A DNA stretch of 64,000 nt from Salinirubellus litoreus (GTDB lineage Archaea; Halobacteriota; Halobacteria; Halobacteriales; Haloarculaceae), in the NCBI RefSeq assembly GCF_037335815.1, contig NZ_CP147841.1, forward strand, positions 372,001 to 436,000, read 5' to 3'. Positions within the stretch are counted from its first letter, which is position 1, and each line of letters opens with the position of its first letter. Position numbers and translations under genes: made by a program. The notes beneath the pieces were generated by a model. That model had not been told where the DNA came from. It worked only from the letters and a program-made list of their open reading frames with translations, and ran no database searches. Positions 35,728 to 45,426 of the stretch are shown in pieces.

Positions 35728-36420
35728 TCAGGCCGGGGTCTCGATGCCGAGTTCGTCGAGGAGGGTTCGCGCGGCGGCCGCCGAGGAGCCCGGACCGCGG
35801 GCAGTCACGAGGTCGCCGTCGACCCGCACCGACGAGTCGGCGTCGAGTTCGGCGTCCCAGTCCGCGCCCACGGCCCGGACCTCGTCCTCGACCCAGTACG
35901 GCAGTTTCCGGCCGTCGGGCATCAGGTCGTCCTCGTCGACGATGTCCTCCTCCCACGCGTTCGGGAAGCCGGTCACCGAGCGACCGTCGGCGAGGAACCC
36001 GCCCGACTCCTCGCGGGTGAACGCGAGGAGGCCCACCGCGTGGCAGACCACGAGCGCGGTCCCGTCGTCGCCCTCGACGGCTTCGCGCAGCAGCGTCCGG
36101 GCGTGGCGGTCCTGATTTATGTCCCACACGGTCCCGTGCCCGCCGGGGAAGACGACTGTATCGTAGTCCCCGGCGTCGACGCGGGCGATCTTCTCGGGGT
36201 TATTGAGTCGCGGGTCGGATTCGTCGGCCTCGCGGACCCGTTCGGCGGTGTCCTCGCCGACGTTCTCCGGATCGGCCGAGCGCTCGTCGATCTCCGGTGG
36301 GTTCCCGGTCGGCGTCGCCACCGTCACCTCGACGCCCGCGTCGCTCAGCGTCTCGAGCGGTTCGATACACTCCTCGCCCCAGTAGCCGTGTTCGCTGACC
36401 ACGAACAGCGCGTCAGTCAT
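35728..36420 (-). CDS. DJ-1/PfpI family protein (type 1 glutamine amidotransferase-like)
   Basis: 230 residues. Nucleophile elbow VVCHAVGLL with Cys near 130 followed by His, acidic residue in GYWGEECIEP near the N-terminus, and VFPGGHGTVWD as the oxyanion strand. The length and the ALFVVSEHGYWGEE start fit the Hsp31/glyoxalase III-like branch, which removes methylglyoxal or acts in stress protection. The exact activity is not provable here. Confidence 0.85.
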   Translation of the reverse strand: MTDALFVVSEHGYWGEECIEPLETLSDAGVEVTVATPTGNPPEIDERSADPENVGEDTAERVREADESDPRLNNPEKIARVDAGDYDTVVFPGGHGTVWDINQDRHARTLLREAVEGDDGTALVVCHAVGLLAFTREESGGFLADGRSVTGFPNAWEEDIVDEDDLMPDGRKLPYWVEDEVRAVGADWDAELDADSSVRVDGDLVTARGPGSSAAAARTLLDELGIETPA

Positions 36421-36641
36421 GCGTCCGGACTACCGGCGCGCGCCGGAAGAGTTCCGCGATATCGTACGCCGAAGACGGGGGGATCGGGACCCCGAGGCGG
36501 ACGAGCCCCGGTAGCCGTCGGGATACCGCTGGAGACGGGAGACCCCGGCATTGGTGCCTGGGGAGCGAGCAACGGTTCCGGGCGCAAGCCGGACGCTTAA
36601 CCGGTCGGAACGGCTACTCGTATGACAACCGGACCGCTACG

Positions 36642-38300
36642 ATGCGAGAGCTACGGAACCTCAGGGGGATACACCCGAAAGATCTCTCACGACGTCAACG
36701 GCTGCTGGTGGTCTTCGCCGTCTCGCTCGTCCTGGTCGTCCTCTTCTACACGGCCGTCTACAACTGGGGGATGCGGGCGCTCGAAGACCGACCCCAGTCC
36801 GTCTTCCGGTCGTTCCAGACGGTCGTCGAGACGATGACGACGACCGGATACGGGGCGGACTCGCCCTGGGCGACCCCGGCGATGAACGTGCTGATGGTGA
36901 CGATCCAGGTCACCGGCGTCGTCGTCGGGTTCGTCACGCTGCGCGTTCTGGTCATCCCGCTGTTCGAACGAACGCCACTGAACCTCGACGACCGCCTCAC
37001 GACCAAGGACGACCACGTCGTCGTCGCCGAGTACCGGCGCGACACCGACGTACTCCTCGAGGAACTCGAGGAACTCGACGTGGAGTACGTCCTGCTCGAT
37101 CCCGACGAGACGGAGGCGAAGCGCCTCTCGGACGCCGGCTACCAGGTGATCAACGGCGACCCCGAGCAGCGAGACGACCTCGACCGCGCGTCGATCGAAC
37201 GGGCGTCGCTGCTGATCACCGACGCCGGCGACAGGACGGCGAGCATCGTCCTGACCGCGCTGGAGGCCAACGAGGACCTGCGAGTGATCAGTTTCACGGA
37301 GTCGACGCGGCGCAAGTCTGCGCTCACCGAGGTCGGCGTCGACCGGAGCGTCGCGCCGCACGCGCTGATTGGCCAGCGGCTGGCGGAGAAAGCGACGACG
37401 CCGGTCAGGGTCGACGAACGGCCCGACAGCGACGAGGTCGACGTCCGCGAGATTCTCGTCCGACGGGATAGTCCGCTCCACGGCGTCCGGGTGCGGGACT
37501 CGCCGGTCGCGGACCACCCGAACCTGACACTGGTCGCCGGGTGGTTCGACGGCGAGCTACGCCTGCCGCCGTCACCCGACGACGTGCTCACCCCGAACAC
37601 CGTCCTGGTCGTCGCCGGACCCGAGCGGGAGATCGACGAGATGACGAACGAGATCGCGGCCGTCCGCTCCCGGCGCATCACCGCCCCCTCGACGGTCGTC
37701 GTCGCCGGGGCGGGCGAGGGCGGATCCGCGGCCGTCGAGGCGCTCCCGGCGGACGTCTCGGCGACGACGATCGACGAACTGGCAGAGCGGGAGCCCGACG
37801 TCGTCGGCGACGTCACCGAACCCGAAACGCTCCGCGAGGCCGGTATCGACGACGCCTCGGCGCTGGTCGTCACCGTCGACGACGACTCGACCGCACTGCT
37901 GACCGTCGCCATGGCCCGGTCGCTCTCCGACGAGATCGAGATCCTCGTTCGTGTGACCGACGGTGAGAAGGCGAGAGCGGCGTTCAGAGCGGGGGCCGAC
38001 TACGTCCTCTCCATCCAGCGAGTGTGCGCCCGACTGGTCGCCTCGGAGGTCCACGGCGAGCGAGTCGTCGACCCGATCAGCCAGATCCGCCTCGTCCGGG
38101 CCGACGCGACGCCGTTCGCCGGCGAATCGCTGGAGGACACCCGTCGCGACGTCGAGCGGGGGTGGACCGTGCTCGGTGTCGCGCGCGACGGCACCGTACA
38201 CACGGACGAGCGGACGGTCATCGAGGGTGACGACGACGTGTTCGTCGCCGGGAGCGACGACGCGATCCAGCGGTTCGAGCGAACGGTCGACACCTCGTGA
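36642..38300 (+). CDS. Potassium channel protein with tandem RCK/TrkA domains
   Basis: 552 residues. Two membrane helices (LLVVFAVSLVLVVLFYTAV, and NVLMVTIQVTGVVVGFVTL) flank a pore with the K+ filter TMTTTGYG (about 64-71). Two RCK units follow, each a TrkA_N Rossmann part plus a TrkA_C part. In the first Rossmann, the GxGxxG turn is replaced by VVVAEYRRDTD, so it probably does not bind NAD in the usual way; the second has VVVAGAGEGGSA. A TATA-like GCTTAACC box (about 36594-36601) suggests a start near 36622, hence a 20-base leader. It likely forms a gated K+ channel important for osmotic balance. Confidence 0.88.
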   Translation: MRELRNLRGIHPKDLSRRQRLLVVFAVSLVLVVLFYTAVYNWGMRALEDRPQSVFRSFQTVVETMTTTGYGADSPWATPAMNVLMVTIQVTGVVVGFVTLRVLVIPLFERTPLNLDDRLTTKDDHVVVAEYRRDTDVLLEELEELDVEYVLLDPDETEAKRLSDAGYQVINGDPEQRDDLDRASIERASLLITDAGDRTASIVLTALEANEDLRVISFTESTRRKSALTEVGVDRSVAPHALIGQRLAEKATTPVRVDERPDSDEVDVREILVRRDSPLHGVRVRDSPVADHPNLTLVAGWFDGELRLPPSPDDVLTPNTVLVVAGPEREIDEMTNEIAAVRSRRITAPSTVVVAGAGEGGSAAVEALPADVSATTIDELAEREPDVVGDVTEPETLREAGIDDASALVVTVDDDSTALLTVAMARSLSDEIEILVRVTDGEKARAAFRAGADYVLSIQRVCARLVASEVHGERVVDPISQIRLVRADATPFAGESLEDTRRDVERGWTVLGVARDGTVHTDERTVIEGDDDVFVAGSDDAIQRFERTVDTS

Positions 38301-38494
38301 GCGGGTGGGGGTAGGAGGATCGAACCAGTGGAGAGCGTCGCCGGAACGGTCGGACTACCCGACGATCCGGCGAGCGCGCGACGAGTGAACGGACGGATAG
38401 CACCCCGGCGAGTCGGACGGACGACGCGTCACGCCGCCGGGACGGGCGAGGCTCCGCGAACGTCGCCGATGGCTCGCCCCCGGCCTTCGGCTGG

Positions 38495-38677
38495 CTACCC
38501 CCGCAACACGACGAGGTAGGTCAGGACCGCGAGACAGAGCGTCCCGACGGCGACGTTGGTGGCGGTGAACTCGACCACGCCGATGAAGTCGAGCCCCCAG
38601 ACGACGACGCTCGCGAACACGAGCGAGAGCAGGAGGTCGAGCGCGAGCAGCACGCGGATGTCACCCTGGGAGGCCAC
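38495..38677 (-). CDS. Small two-helix membrane protein
   Basis: 60 residues from GTG 38677. Two hydrophobic segments (LLALDLLLSLVFASVVVWGL and NVAVGTLCLAVLTYLVVL) joined by a short acidic loop. No family recognised with certainty. It is isolated; coding is supported by clean helices and charge placement, not by similarity. Confidence 0.6.
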   Translation of the reverse strand: MASQGDIRVLLALDLLLSLVFASVVVWGLDFIGVVEFTATNVAVGTLCLAVLTYLVVLRG

Positions 38678-38838
38678 ACCTCAGTTCCCGGGCGTGGATG
38701 ACTTGAATCCCGACGGTGAGAAACCCGACAGTGAGAGTCGGAACCGGGACGCGACGAGAGGACCACTGACGGTCGTGCCGTATCGGCCCGCTCAGAACGG
38801 TCGGCTCGGGTAGCACCGAAATCCGAACGAACCTCGCT

Positions 38839-40686
38839 CTACTCCTCGTCGTCCTCGGGCGTGTAGTAGTACTCGCCGGCCCGTTTCTGCTGGCGGTCCT
38901 TCTGTGATCCCGGCTTGTTGATCCGCGGACGGCCGGTGCGCTGATCCCGGCGGAACGTCACGTCGAGGTTGGCGAGGAACTCGTTCATCCCCTCACGCAT
39001 CCCGACGGGCTTGCCGGCGCGGCCGTGCTCGGCCGGCGTGCCCTCGAACACCTGCAGGCGGTCGGCCAGCAGGTCGATCATGTAGATGTCGTGGTCGATG
39101 ACCATCGCCGTCGCGCCGTGGTTCTCGGTGTACCGTCGGATGGCCCGCGTGGCGAGTACCCGCTGTTCGACGTCGAGGTGCGCGCTCGGCTCGTCGAGCA
39201 GGTAGAGGTCGGCCTCCCGGGAGAGACACGCCGCGATGGCGACCCGCTGGCGCTCGCCCCCCGAGAGGTCCGTGAGGTCCTGCTCCATGATCCGTTCTAA
39301 CTGGAGCGGGCCGGCGATCTCGGTGTTCCAGTAGGAGGTGCCGAAGTCGTCGGTGATCGAGGCGAGGAACGCGTCGACACGCATCGGCTGGTCGATCTCG
39401 ACGTACTGGGGCTTGTAGGAGATGTCGAGCGCGAAGTCGACGTTCCCTTCGGTCGGCTCCAGCCGACCGGCGAGCAGTTTCGCGAACGTGGACTTCCCGA
39501 TGCCGTTGGGACCGACGATCCCGAGCACCTCGTTCCGGCGTATCTCCCCGGCGTCGATCTCGAGGGTGAACTCGCCCTCGCCGTAGGACTTGACGAGGTC
39601 GGGATACTCCACGAGCGTCTCGGCGTGGCCCGAGACGGTTCGGGGGGCGTGCTCCTCGAACTGGATCGCCTCCGGGCGGATGCGCATGTTCTCGTTCTCG
39701 AGGTAGCCCGAGAGGTACTCGTTGATGCCGTTGCGCGTCGACTTGGGGCTCGTGACGACGCCGAACGCCCCGGGGCGACCGTAGGCGACGTGGAGCGTGT
39801 CGGCGATGAGATCGAGGATCGCCAGGTCGTGTTCGACGACCATCATCGAGCGGTCCTCCTCCTCGGCGAGCTCCCGTATCAGCCGCGCGGCGGTGACGCG
39901 CTGGCCGATGTCGAGGTACGGCGTCACCTCGTCGAGGAAGTAGAAGTCGGCGTCGCGGACGAGCGTCGCCGCGATCGCGACCCGCTGGAGTTCACCCCCG
40001 GAGAGCGTGTCGATGTCCTGGTCGAGGACCGCCGCGATGTCGAGGCGCTCCGTGATCTCGTCGGCAGCGCCCCGCTCGTCGACACTCGAGAGCAACTGGT
40101 TCGTGTTCCCCGAGAACTGGTCGGGGATGCGGTCGACGTACTGTGGCTTGCGGGCGACGGTGAGGCCGCCCTCCTCCAGGTCCTCGAGGTAGTTCTGGAG
40201 CGCCGTCCCGCGGTACTGGTCGAGGACCTCGTCCCATTCCGGTGGATCGTCGTAGCGTCCGAGGTTCGGCTGGATCTCGCCGGCGAGCACCCGCACCGCG
40301 GTGGATTTCCCGATCCCGTTCGGCCCGAGCACGCCCGTCACCCGTCCCTCGCGGGGGGCCGGCAGGCCGTAGAGCCCGAAGGCGTTCTCGCCGTAGCGGT
40401 GGGCGGGGTCCTCCTCGAGTTCCTGGGGGAGGTTGATTATCTCGATGGCGTCGAACGGGCACTTCTCGACGCAGATGCCGCAGGTCTCGCCCAGGCAGAT
40501 CTCCTCGGAGATGCTGATCTGGTCGGGCTTACCGTCGAACTCCTCGCCCTCCTCGTAGCGCTCGCCCCGGGTGACGATGCACTCCTTGCCGGTCCGGTTC
40601 GGGGGGCAGAAGTTCGCACACTCGTAGTTACAGCGGTCGGGCTGGCACCTGTCGAGGTCGACGACCGCGATGCTGTCCTCGGCCAT
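38839..40686 (-). CDS. Ribosome recycling ATPase ABCE1 (RLI)
   Basis: 615 residues with full architecture. The N-terminal ferredoxin-like part has the cysteine groups CQPDRCNYECANFCPP and CLGETCGICVEKCPF. Twin ABC domains follow, each with GPNGIGKST Walker A (about 124 and 393) and LSGGELQRV / LSGGERQRV signatures, and the hinge between them. It splits the 70S ribosome after termination with aRF1/Pelota and joins initiation. The upstream EMC6-like gene ends inside its ATG (TGATG), so the two are coupled. The C-terminal 40 residues are basic, then acidic. Confidence 0.96.
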   Translation of the reverse strand: MAEDSIAVVDLDRCQPDRCNYECANFCPPNRTGKECIVTRGERYEEGEEFDGKPDQISISEEICLGETCGICVEKCPFDAIEIINLPQELEEDPAHRYGENAFGLYGLPAPREGRVTGVLGPNGIGKSTAVRVLAGEIQPNLGRYDDPPEWDEVLDQYRGTALQNYLEDLEEGGLTVARKPQYVDRIPDQFSGNTNQLLSSVDERGAADEITERLDIAAVLDQDIDTLSGGELQRVAIAATLVRDADFYFLDEVTPYLDIGQRVTAARLIRELAEEEDRSMMVVEHDLAILDLIADTLHVAYGRPGAFGVVTSPKSTRNGINEYLSGYLENENMRIRPEAIQFEEHAPRTVSGHAETLVEYPDLVKSYGEGEFTLEIDAGEIRRNEVLGIVGPNGIGKSTFAKLLAGRLEPTEGNVDFALDISYKPQYVEIDQPMRVDAFLASITDDFGTSYWNTEIAGPLQLERIMEQDLTDLSGGERQRVAIAACLSREADLYLLDEPSAHLDVEQRVLATRAIRRYTENHGATAMVIDHDIYMIDLLADRLQVFEGTPAEHGRAGKPVGMREGMNEFLANLDVTFRRDQRTGRPRINKPGSQKDRQQKRAGEYYYTPEDDEE

Positions 40687-41018
40687 CAGAAGGTCGTCCC
40701 CGCCGTGAGGAGCACCGTCCAGCCGACGAACCAGAGGGCGAAGGTCATGAAGAGCACGTAGAGGTAGTCCTTGGCCCCGAAGTCCTCGACGTCGACCGCC
40801 ACGAGCCCCGTGCTGCCGAGCGCCTGCAGGATCGGGAACTGGACGACGATGGCCGCGACGAGCACGTAGAGCCCGGTCTGGGAGGTGGCCGGCTCGGCCG
40901 CCCCGGCGGTCACCACCGAGGAGCCGATGGCCGCCAGGAGGCCCGCGAGCGACGCGAGCGTCGTGACGGTCAGGCCCCGGATGTGCGAGGCCCGAGCGTC
41001 GACCGTTTCTGTCGCCAT
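40686..41018 (-). CDS. EMC6-like membrane protein
   Basis: 110 residues from ATG 41018 (MATETVDAR; a start at 41045 adds nine). Three helices: LTVTTLASLAGLLAAIGSSV, LYVLVAAIVVQFPILQALG, and VLFMTFALWFVGWTVLLTAG. The size, topology and position beside ABCE1 match the archaeal EMC6-like family, which is proposed to be the counterpart of the ER membrane complex subunit EMC6 in membrane protein insertion. The family link is knowledge-based; the role here is inferred. Confidence 0.72.
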   Translation of the reverse strand: MATETVDARASHIRGLTVTTLASLAGLLAAIGSSVVTAGAAEPATSQTGLYVLVAAIVVQFPILQALGSTGLVAVDVEDFGAKDYLYVLFMTFALWFVGWTVLLTAGTTF

Positions 41019-41330
41019 ACCCGTCGTTCGGCGGGGCGCGGGCAAAAGCGGTTCGCTTACGGGACGAGACGGGGCACGGGACGAGAGGGGCCGTGTCGCG
41101 CGGACGGAGCAGTCGGGGGCGAAACCGGGGCCCGGTCGGCCGGGGCGGTACTGGCTTCGGCGCGAACTCGAACTCCGACCGACGGCGACCGGGAAACGAG
41201 CGGCGGTATCGCGAGCGTTCGGGCGGCCGTACGCGGACCCTGACGGTAGTTCGGAGTCGTTCGGCCCGGAAGGAGAAACGGGGGACGCGAACCCAGCGTA
41301 TAAACTATCCCCGAGTTGAGGGTGGAATCG
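41019..41330. other. Gene-free intergenic region with the MscS promoter
   Basis: 312 bases between divergent genes. A clear TATA box (TATAAAC, 41299-41305) stands about 29 bases before the MscS ATG at 41331. The rest is GC-rich and frames on either strand lack the acidic composition of local proteins. I see no RNA gene in it. Confidence 0.5.
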
Positions 41331-42269
41331 ATGCTCGATTCGATGCGTCTCCCGGTCCTCCAGGCCGGAGGATCGGATCCGATCCCGGACTCGCTCTCCG
41401 AACTGGTCGCACAGTACACCGGGCTCCTGGGCCAGGTCGTGGCGTTCGTCGTCGCGTTCGTCCTCGTCTACGTCGTCGGACGGTTCCTCCTCGTCCGGCT
41501 AGTCGACGGCGCGCTCAGGGCCCGGGGGATGGACCGGACCATCCGCGGCGTCGCGCGGAAGACGACGCGGGCGGTCGTGTTCGTCGGTGCCATCGCCATC
41601 GGGCTGGCGGCCGCGGGCCTCCCGAGCTTCCTCACCGCGGCCGCGACGCTCGGCGGCGCGCTCGCGCTCGCCATCGGGTTCGCGGCACAGGACCTCATCG
41701 GCAACTTCGTCGCCGGGCTGTTCATCCTCAAGGACAAGCCCTTCGAGCAGGGCGACTGGATCGAGTGGGGGGACGGCGAGGGGATCGTCGAGGAGATCCG
41801 CCTGCGGGTCACCCGCGTGAAGACCTTCGACAACGAGCTCATCACGGTGCCGAACTCGACGCTCGCCAACAACGCCGTCACGAACCCCGTCGCCTACGAC
41901 ACGCTCCGACAGAAGTTCGTCTTCGGTATCGGCTACGAGGACGATATCGACGAGGCCACGGGGATCGTCGTCGAGGAGGCGGAGGCGCACGAGGCGATAC
42001 TCGACGATCCCGAGCCCTCGGTCCGGGTGACGGAGCTGGGGGACAGCGCGGTCGGCCTGCAGTCGCGGTTCTGGATCGCCGACCCCTCGCGCTCGGACTT
42101 CGTGAAGGCCCGCTCGGAGTACGTCCAGGCGGTCAAGGAGCGCTTCGACGCGGCCGGGATCGACATGCCGTACCCGCACCGGCAGCTCCTCGGCGAGGTC
42201 GACGTCGCCGGTCGGGAGGAGGTCTCGCGGACGCGGTCGGACGGGGAGGGAGCCGCGGGAGACGACTGA
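41331..42269 (+). CDS. MscS-family mechanosensitive channel
   Basis: 312 residues from ATG 41331. Helices QVVAFVVAFVLVYVVGRFLL, AVVFVGAIAIGLAAAG, and the pore-lining Ala/Gly-rich TM3 (AAATLGGALALAIGFAAQDLI). The beta domain (GLFILKDKPFEQGDWIEW ... TVPNSTLANNAV) and C-terminal alpha/beta cage follow. It opens on membrane tension to release solutes under hypo-osmotic shock. With three predicted helices it is a minimal MscS. A leaderless promoter is at 41299. Confidence 0.92.
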   Translation: MLDSMRLPVLQAGGSDPIPDSLSELVAQYTGLLGQVVAFVVAFVLVYVVGRFLLVRLVDGALRARGMDRTIRGVARKTTRAVVFVGAIAIGLAAAGLPSFLTAAATLGGALALAIGFAAQDLIGNFVAGLFILKDKPFEQGDWIEWGDGEGIVEEIRLRVTRVKTFDNELITVPNSTLANNAVTNPVAYDTLRQKFVFGIGYEDDIDEATGIVVEEAEAHEAILDDPEPSVRVTELGDSAVGLQSRFWIADPSRSDFVKARSEYVQAVKERFDAAGIDMPYPHRQLLGEVDVAGREEVSRTRSDGEGAAGDD

Positions 42270-42342
42270 TCCCGTCGAACCACGGCAGGCGTTCGAGAAG
42301 GTTGGCCGAACGCTCTTGTCCGACGCATCCCAACCGCCGGAT

Positions 42343-42921
42343 ATGTCCCCCGAGTTCACATCCGACGACACCACTCTCGTCGTCGTGGACATGCAGAACG
42401 GGTTCTGCAAGCCCGACGGAGCGCTCTACGCCCCAGGGAGCGAGGAAGTCATCGATCCCGTCGTCTCGCTGGTCGACCGCGCCCACGACGCCGGCATTCG
42501 AGTAATCTTCACCCGCGACGTCCACCCGCCCGAACAGTTCGACGACGCACACCACTACGACGAGTTCGAGCAGTGGGGCGAGCACGTTCTCGAAGGGTCC
42601 TGGGAGGCCGAACTGGTCGAGGAGCTCGCGGTGGGCGAGAACGACCACGTCGTCGAGAAGCACACCTACGACGCCTTCTTCGAGACGGAGCTCGACGGCT
42701 GGCTCTCGGCACGAGGGATCGACGACCTCGTGATCTGCGGGACGCTCGCGAACGTCTGCGTGCTCCACACGGCGGGGTCGGCGGGGTTGCGCGACTACCG
42801 ACCCGTGCTGGTCGAGGACTGCATCGGCGCGATCGAGGAGGACCACCGCGAGTACGCCCTCGACCACGCCGACTGGCTGTTCGGCGAGGTGATCGAGAGC
42901 GACGACGTGACGTTCGCGTGA
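42343..42921 (+). CDS. Isochorismatase-family hydrolase (nicotinamidase-like)
   Basis: 192 residues from ATG 42343. The catalytic triad is visible: Asp in TLVVVDMQNGFC, Lys in VVEKHTYDAF, and Cys in ICGTLANVCVLHTA. A likely metal site is DVHPPEQFDDAHHYD. The pattern is nearer to nicotinamidase/pyrazinamidase than to isochorismatase proper; nicotinamide deamidation for NAD salvage is the best guess. The stop overlaps the start of the acetyltransferase gene (GTGA). Confidence 0.85.
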   Translation: MSPEFTSDDTTLVVVDMQNGFCKPDGALYAPGSEEVIDPVVSLVDRAHDAGIRVIFTRDVHPPEQFDDAHHYDEFEQWGEHVLEGSWEAELVEELAVGENDHVVEKHTYDAFFETELDGWLSARGIDDLVICGTLANVCVLHTAGSAGLRDYRPVLVEDCIGAIEEDHREYALDHADWLFGEVIESDDVTFA

Positions 42922-43412
42922 CCGAGGGGGCAGACCCCCGAGTCCGGCGCTACCGGCCGGGCGACGGCCCCGCCGTCCGGGCGGTCCACGAACGCGCGCT
43001 TCGGGAGGCGGGGACCGACCCCGACGACGTGCCGGGCAACGACGATCTCCGGCGAATCGAGCGCGCGTACCTCGATTCGGGCGGCGAGTTCCTCGTGGTC
43101 GATCTCGGTACCTCCGGGGCGTCGGAGGTAGTCGCCACGGGCGGGTACAAGCCCGCCGAGGGAGAGGGAGGGACCGAGACGGTCGAACTGTTCCGGATGG
43201 CGGTCGCGCCCGAACACCAGGGCGAGGGATACGGGGGGCGCGTGCTCTCGGCGCTGGAGCGACGGGCGAAGGAGAGCGGGTTCGAGCGCGCCGTCCTCTC
43301 GACGGCCGCCCGGCAGGGTTCGGCGGGGTTCTACGCCGCCCACGGCTACCGGGAGACGGGGAGGGAACGCTACGGGGCGTACGAACTCGTCCGGTTCGAG
43401 AAGCGGCTGTAA
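42918..43412 (+). CDS. GNAT-family N-acetyltransferase
   Basis: 164 residues from GTG 42918. The acetyl-CoA loop is PEHQGEGYGGRVL (about 95), preceded by ELFRMAVAP and followed by GFYAAHGYRETGR near the C-terminus, all GNAT hallmarks. It is coupled by a 4-base overlap to the nicotinamidase-like gene. The acceptor is unknown. Confidence 0.85.
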   Translation: MTEGADPRVRRYRPGDGPAVRAVHERALREAGTDPDDVPGNDDLRRIERAYLDSGGEFLVVDLGTSGASEVVATGGYKPAEGEGGTETVELFRMAVAPEHQGEGYGGRVLSALERRAKESGFERAVLSTAARQGSAGFYAAHGYRETGRERYGAYELVRFEKRL

Positions 43413-43416
43413 CGGG

Positions 43417-43917
43417 CTACTCCTCCTCGTCGCCGCCGCGGAACAGCCGGTAGGCACCGGTGCCGTGTGCGACGGCCTCCTCTCTTTCCCGGTCGTCGGG
43501 GACGCCACCGGTCACGAGCACCTCCGAGACGCCGACGCTCCGACCCGCCCGGACGACCTCGGCCTCGGCCCGGAGGTCGCCCGCCGCCGGTCGGAGGTAG
43601 TTCACGTTGAGGTTGATCGTCGCCATGCCGTCCTCGAGCGGGTCGTCGAGGTACGGCCGGAGGGCGATGCCGCCGACCACGTCGACGAGCGTCGAGGCGA
43701 TCCCGCCCTGTATCGGGTGGCGCGTATCCTCCTCGGCCCCCTGCCACGGGACGTTCGTCAGCTTCGACTGGTAGGGGATGGACATGACCGCCCGGCCCCC
43801 GCCGAGCTCCTCGACCTCGACGCCGAGCCACGAGAGGAACTCGTGCTGGGTGTCGAAGTAGTGCTGGAGCGCCTCGATGGCACCCTCGGGAACGTCGTGT
43901 GGGTCGCGGTCGGGCAT
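43417..43917 (-). CDS. PaaI-type hotdog thioesterase
   Basis: 166 residues. Hotdog-fold landmarks: PIQGGIASTLVDVVGGIAL (about 72), INLNVNYLRPAAGD, and RAEAEVVRAGRSVGVSEV. These fit PaaI/YbgC-like acyl-CoA thioesterases; the normal HGG is IQGG here. Its 3' end converges 5 bases from the acetyltransferase stop. The substrate is unknown, probably aryl- or short-chain acyl-CoA. Confidence 0.82.
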   Translation of the reverse strand: MPDRDPHDVPEGAIEALQHYFDTQHEFLSWLGVEVEELGGGRAVMSIPYQSKLTNVPWQGAEEDTRHPIQGGIASTLVDVVGGIALRPYLDDPLEDGMATINLNVNYLRPAAGDLRAEAEVVRAGRSVGVSEVLVTGGVPDDREREEAVAHGTGAYRLFRGGDEEE

Positions 43918-43989
43918 ATCCCGACGGTCGTCGGTCCCCGGCTTAGGGTTCCCGGAGGGGGACGGAACTGCCAGCGGGGTCCACCGGGA

Positions 43990-45426
43990 TCACAGCGCGT
44001 CCTCGATACGACTCGCCACCTCGCGGGCGCGCTCGGCCAGCGATCCGGGAACGTTTCCGGTCTCGACCGCCGCGTCGAGTTCGTCGTCGTCGACCCGCTC
44101 GACGCGGCCGTCGGCGTGCTTGATCACGTCGACGTGCAGGTCGACGTACCGGACCGCCCCGGGGAGGAGTTCGAGCGGCGTGCAGACGTTGACGTACGTC
44201 CCGCGGATCCCCCCCTCCGAGTCCCGGTAGACCGTGGCGTACCACCACCGTCCCTCGACGAACTTCGTGGCGGCGACGTCGCCCGCCCGCCGTTCGACGC
44301 CGAGCGCGTCGTAGCTCCCCCCGGGTGTCATCTCCCGCTCGACCCGGATCGATCCCCCGGGGTCGTAGTCGACCACCTCGCCGCGACCGAGGGTGATGAG
44401 CCGTCCCTCGGGCTTGCCGTGTTCGATGGCGATCCGATCGCCCACGTGGGGACCGAACTGCCGGGTGACGGCGGCGAACGGGAACTCGCCCGAGGGCTCA
44501 CAGACCGCCTCGGCGAAGTCGACGGCCGCGCTCGCCGCCTCGGTGGCGGCCTTCGTCCGGTGGTGACCCGGCATCGTCGTCGTCACCTCCCGACGGAGAT
44601 CGTCGAGCGCGAACCGTGACTCGCGGCCGAACCAGACCCACCGGGTGTCGAGGGGAGCGACCAGCCGCGCCGGTGCCGTATCTGGATCCGAATCAGCGAG
44701 CGCCCGCGTCACGGCGTCGGCCCGCTCGTTGGCCCGTTCGAGCGACGCGCGGAGCGCGTCCATGTCGGCGTCGTCGGCCCACTGCGTCCACCGCGGCGAC
44801 CACCCCTCGGGCGGGTCGACCGAGAGTAACGAGGCCATCCGCGCCGCCTCCGAGTCACCGCCTCCGCCCGCTCCACGGCGGAGTTCGACCAGTCCTCCGC
44901 CGTCGACCACGAGGTCCGCCGAGAGCGTCGGGCGATCACCGCCCCACGGCGGCGCGGGCTCTCGGACCTGTACCCTGCGGACGTCGCCCTCCTCGACGTA
45001 CCCCTCGGCGTCGTCGTACGGGAGGTAGCCCTCGCCGTCGCCGAGGTCGACGACGGCACCACCGCCGAGCGTGTCCGTGACGACGCCCTCGAACACCGCC
45101 CCCGCCGGAATCTGATCGTCCCACGAGAGCGCGTCGATACCGACGCCGGCGAGTTCCGCGCCGAGTGCCCCGACCGCGTCGGGGTCGCCGACGACGCCCA
45201 CACCCTGTCGGTCGTCGGTCGTCGACACCGTCGCGTCCGGCGGGCGGACGTCGAACCCGGCGTCGAACCGGTCGCGGATGGGCTCGGAGGCGAGCACGAC
45301 CTCCGCACCGCCGCCGAACAGGCGGGTCAGCGCCGTCGTGTAGATACCCCGGACACGCACCCGGGTGGCAGCGTCGGCTCCCTCGCCCGAGGTGTCCGGT
45401 CCGTCCTCGTCCCCCTCGTCGCTCAT
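43990..45426 (-). CDS. FAU-1 family RNA-binding protein / ribonuclease
   Basis: 478 residues from ATG 45426. An N-terminal region reading VRVRGIYTTALTRLF, an S1-like module (GAVFEGVVTDTLGGGAVVDLG ... LPYDD, about 105-145), and a C-terminal DUF402 domain (about 330-440, RYVDLHVDVIKHADGRVE). This order matches archaeal FAU-1, an AU-rich RNA binder related to RNase E/G and implicated in rRNA processing. It starts inside the stop of the small upstream gene (45423-45426), so they are coupled. Confidence 0.85.
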   Translation of the reverse strand: MSDEGDEDGPDTSGEGADAATRVRVRGIYTTALTRLFGGGAEVVLASEPIRDRFDAGFDVRPPDATVSTTDDRQGVGVVGDPDAVGALGAELAGVGIDALSWDDQIPAGAVFEGVVTDTLGGGAVVDLGDGEGYLPYDDAEGYVEEGDVRRVQVREPAPPWGGDRPTLSADLVVDGGGLVELRRGAGGGGDSEAARMASLLSVDPPEGWSPRWTQWADDADMDALRASLERANERADAVTRALADSDPDTAPARLVAPLDTRWVWFGRESRFALDDLRREVTTTMPGHHRTKAATEAASAAVDFAEAVCEPSGEFPFAAVTRQFGPHVGDRIAIEHGKPEGRLITLGRGEVVDYDPGGSIRVEREMTPGGSYDALGVERRAGDVAATKFVEGRWWYATVYRDSEGGIRGTYVNVCTPLELLPGAVRYVDLHVDVIKHADGRVERVDDDELDAAVETGNVPGSLAERAREVASRIEDAL

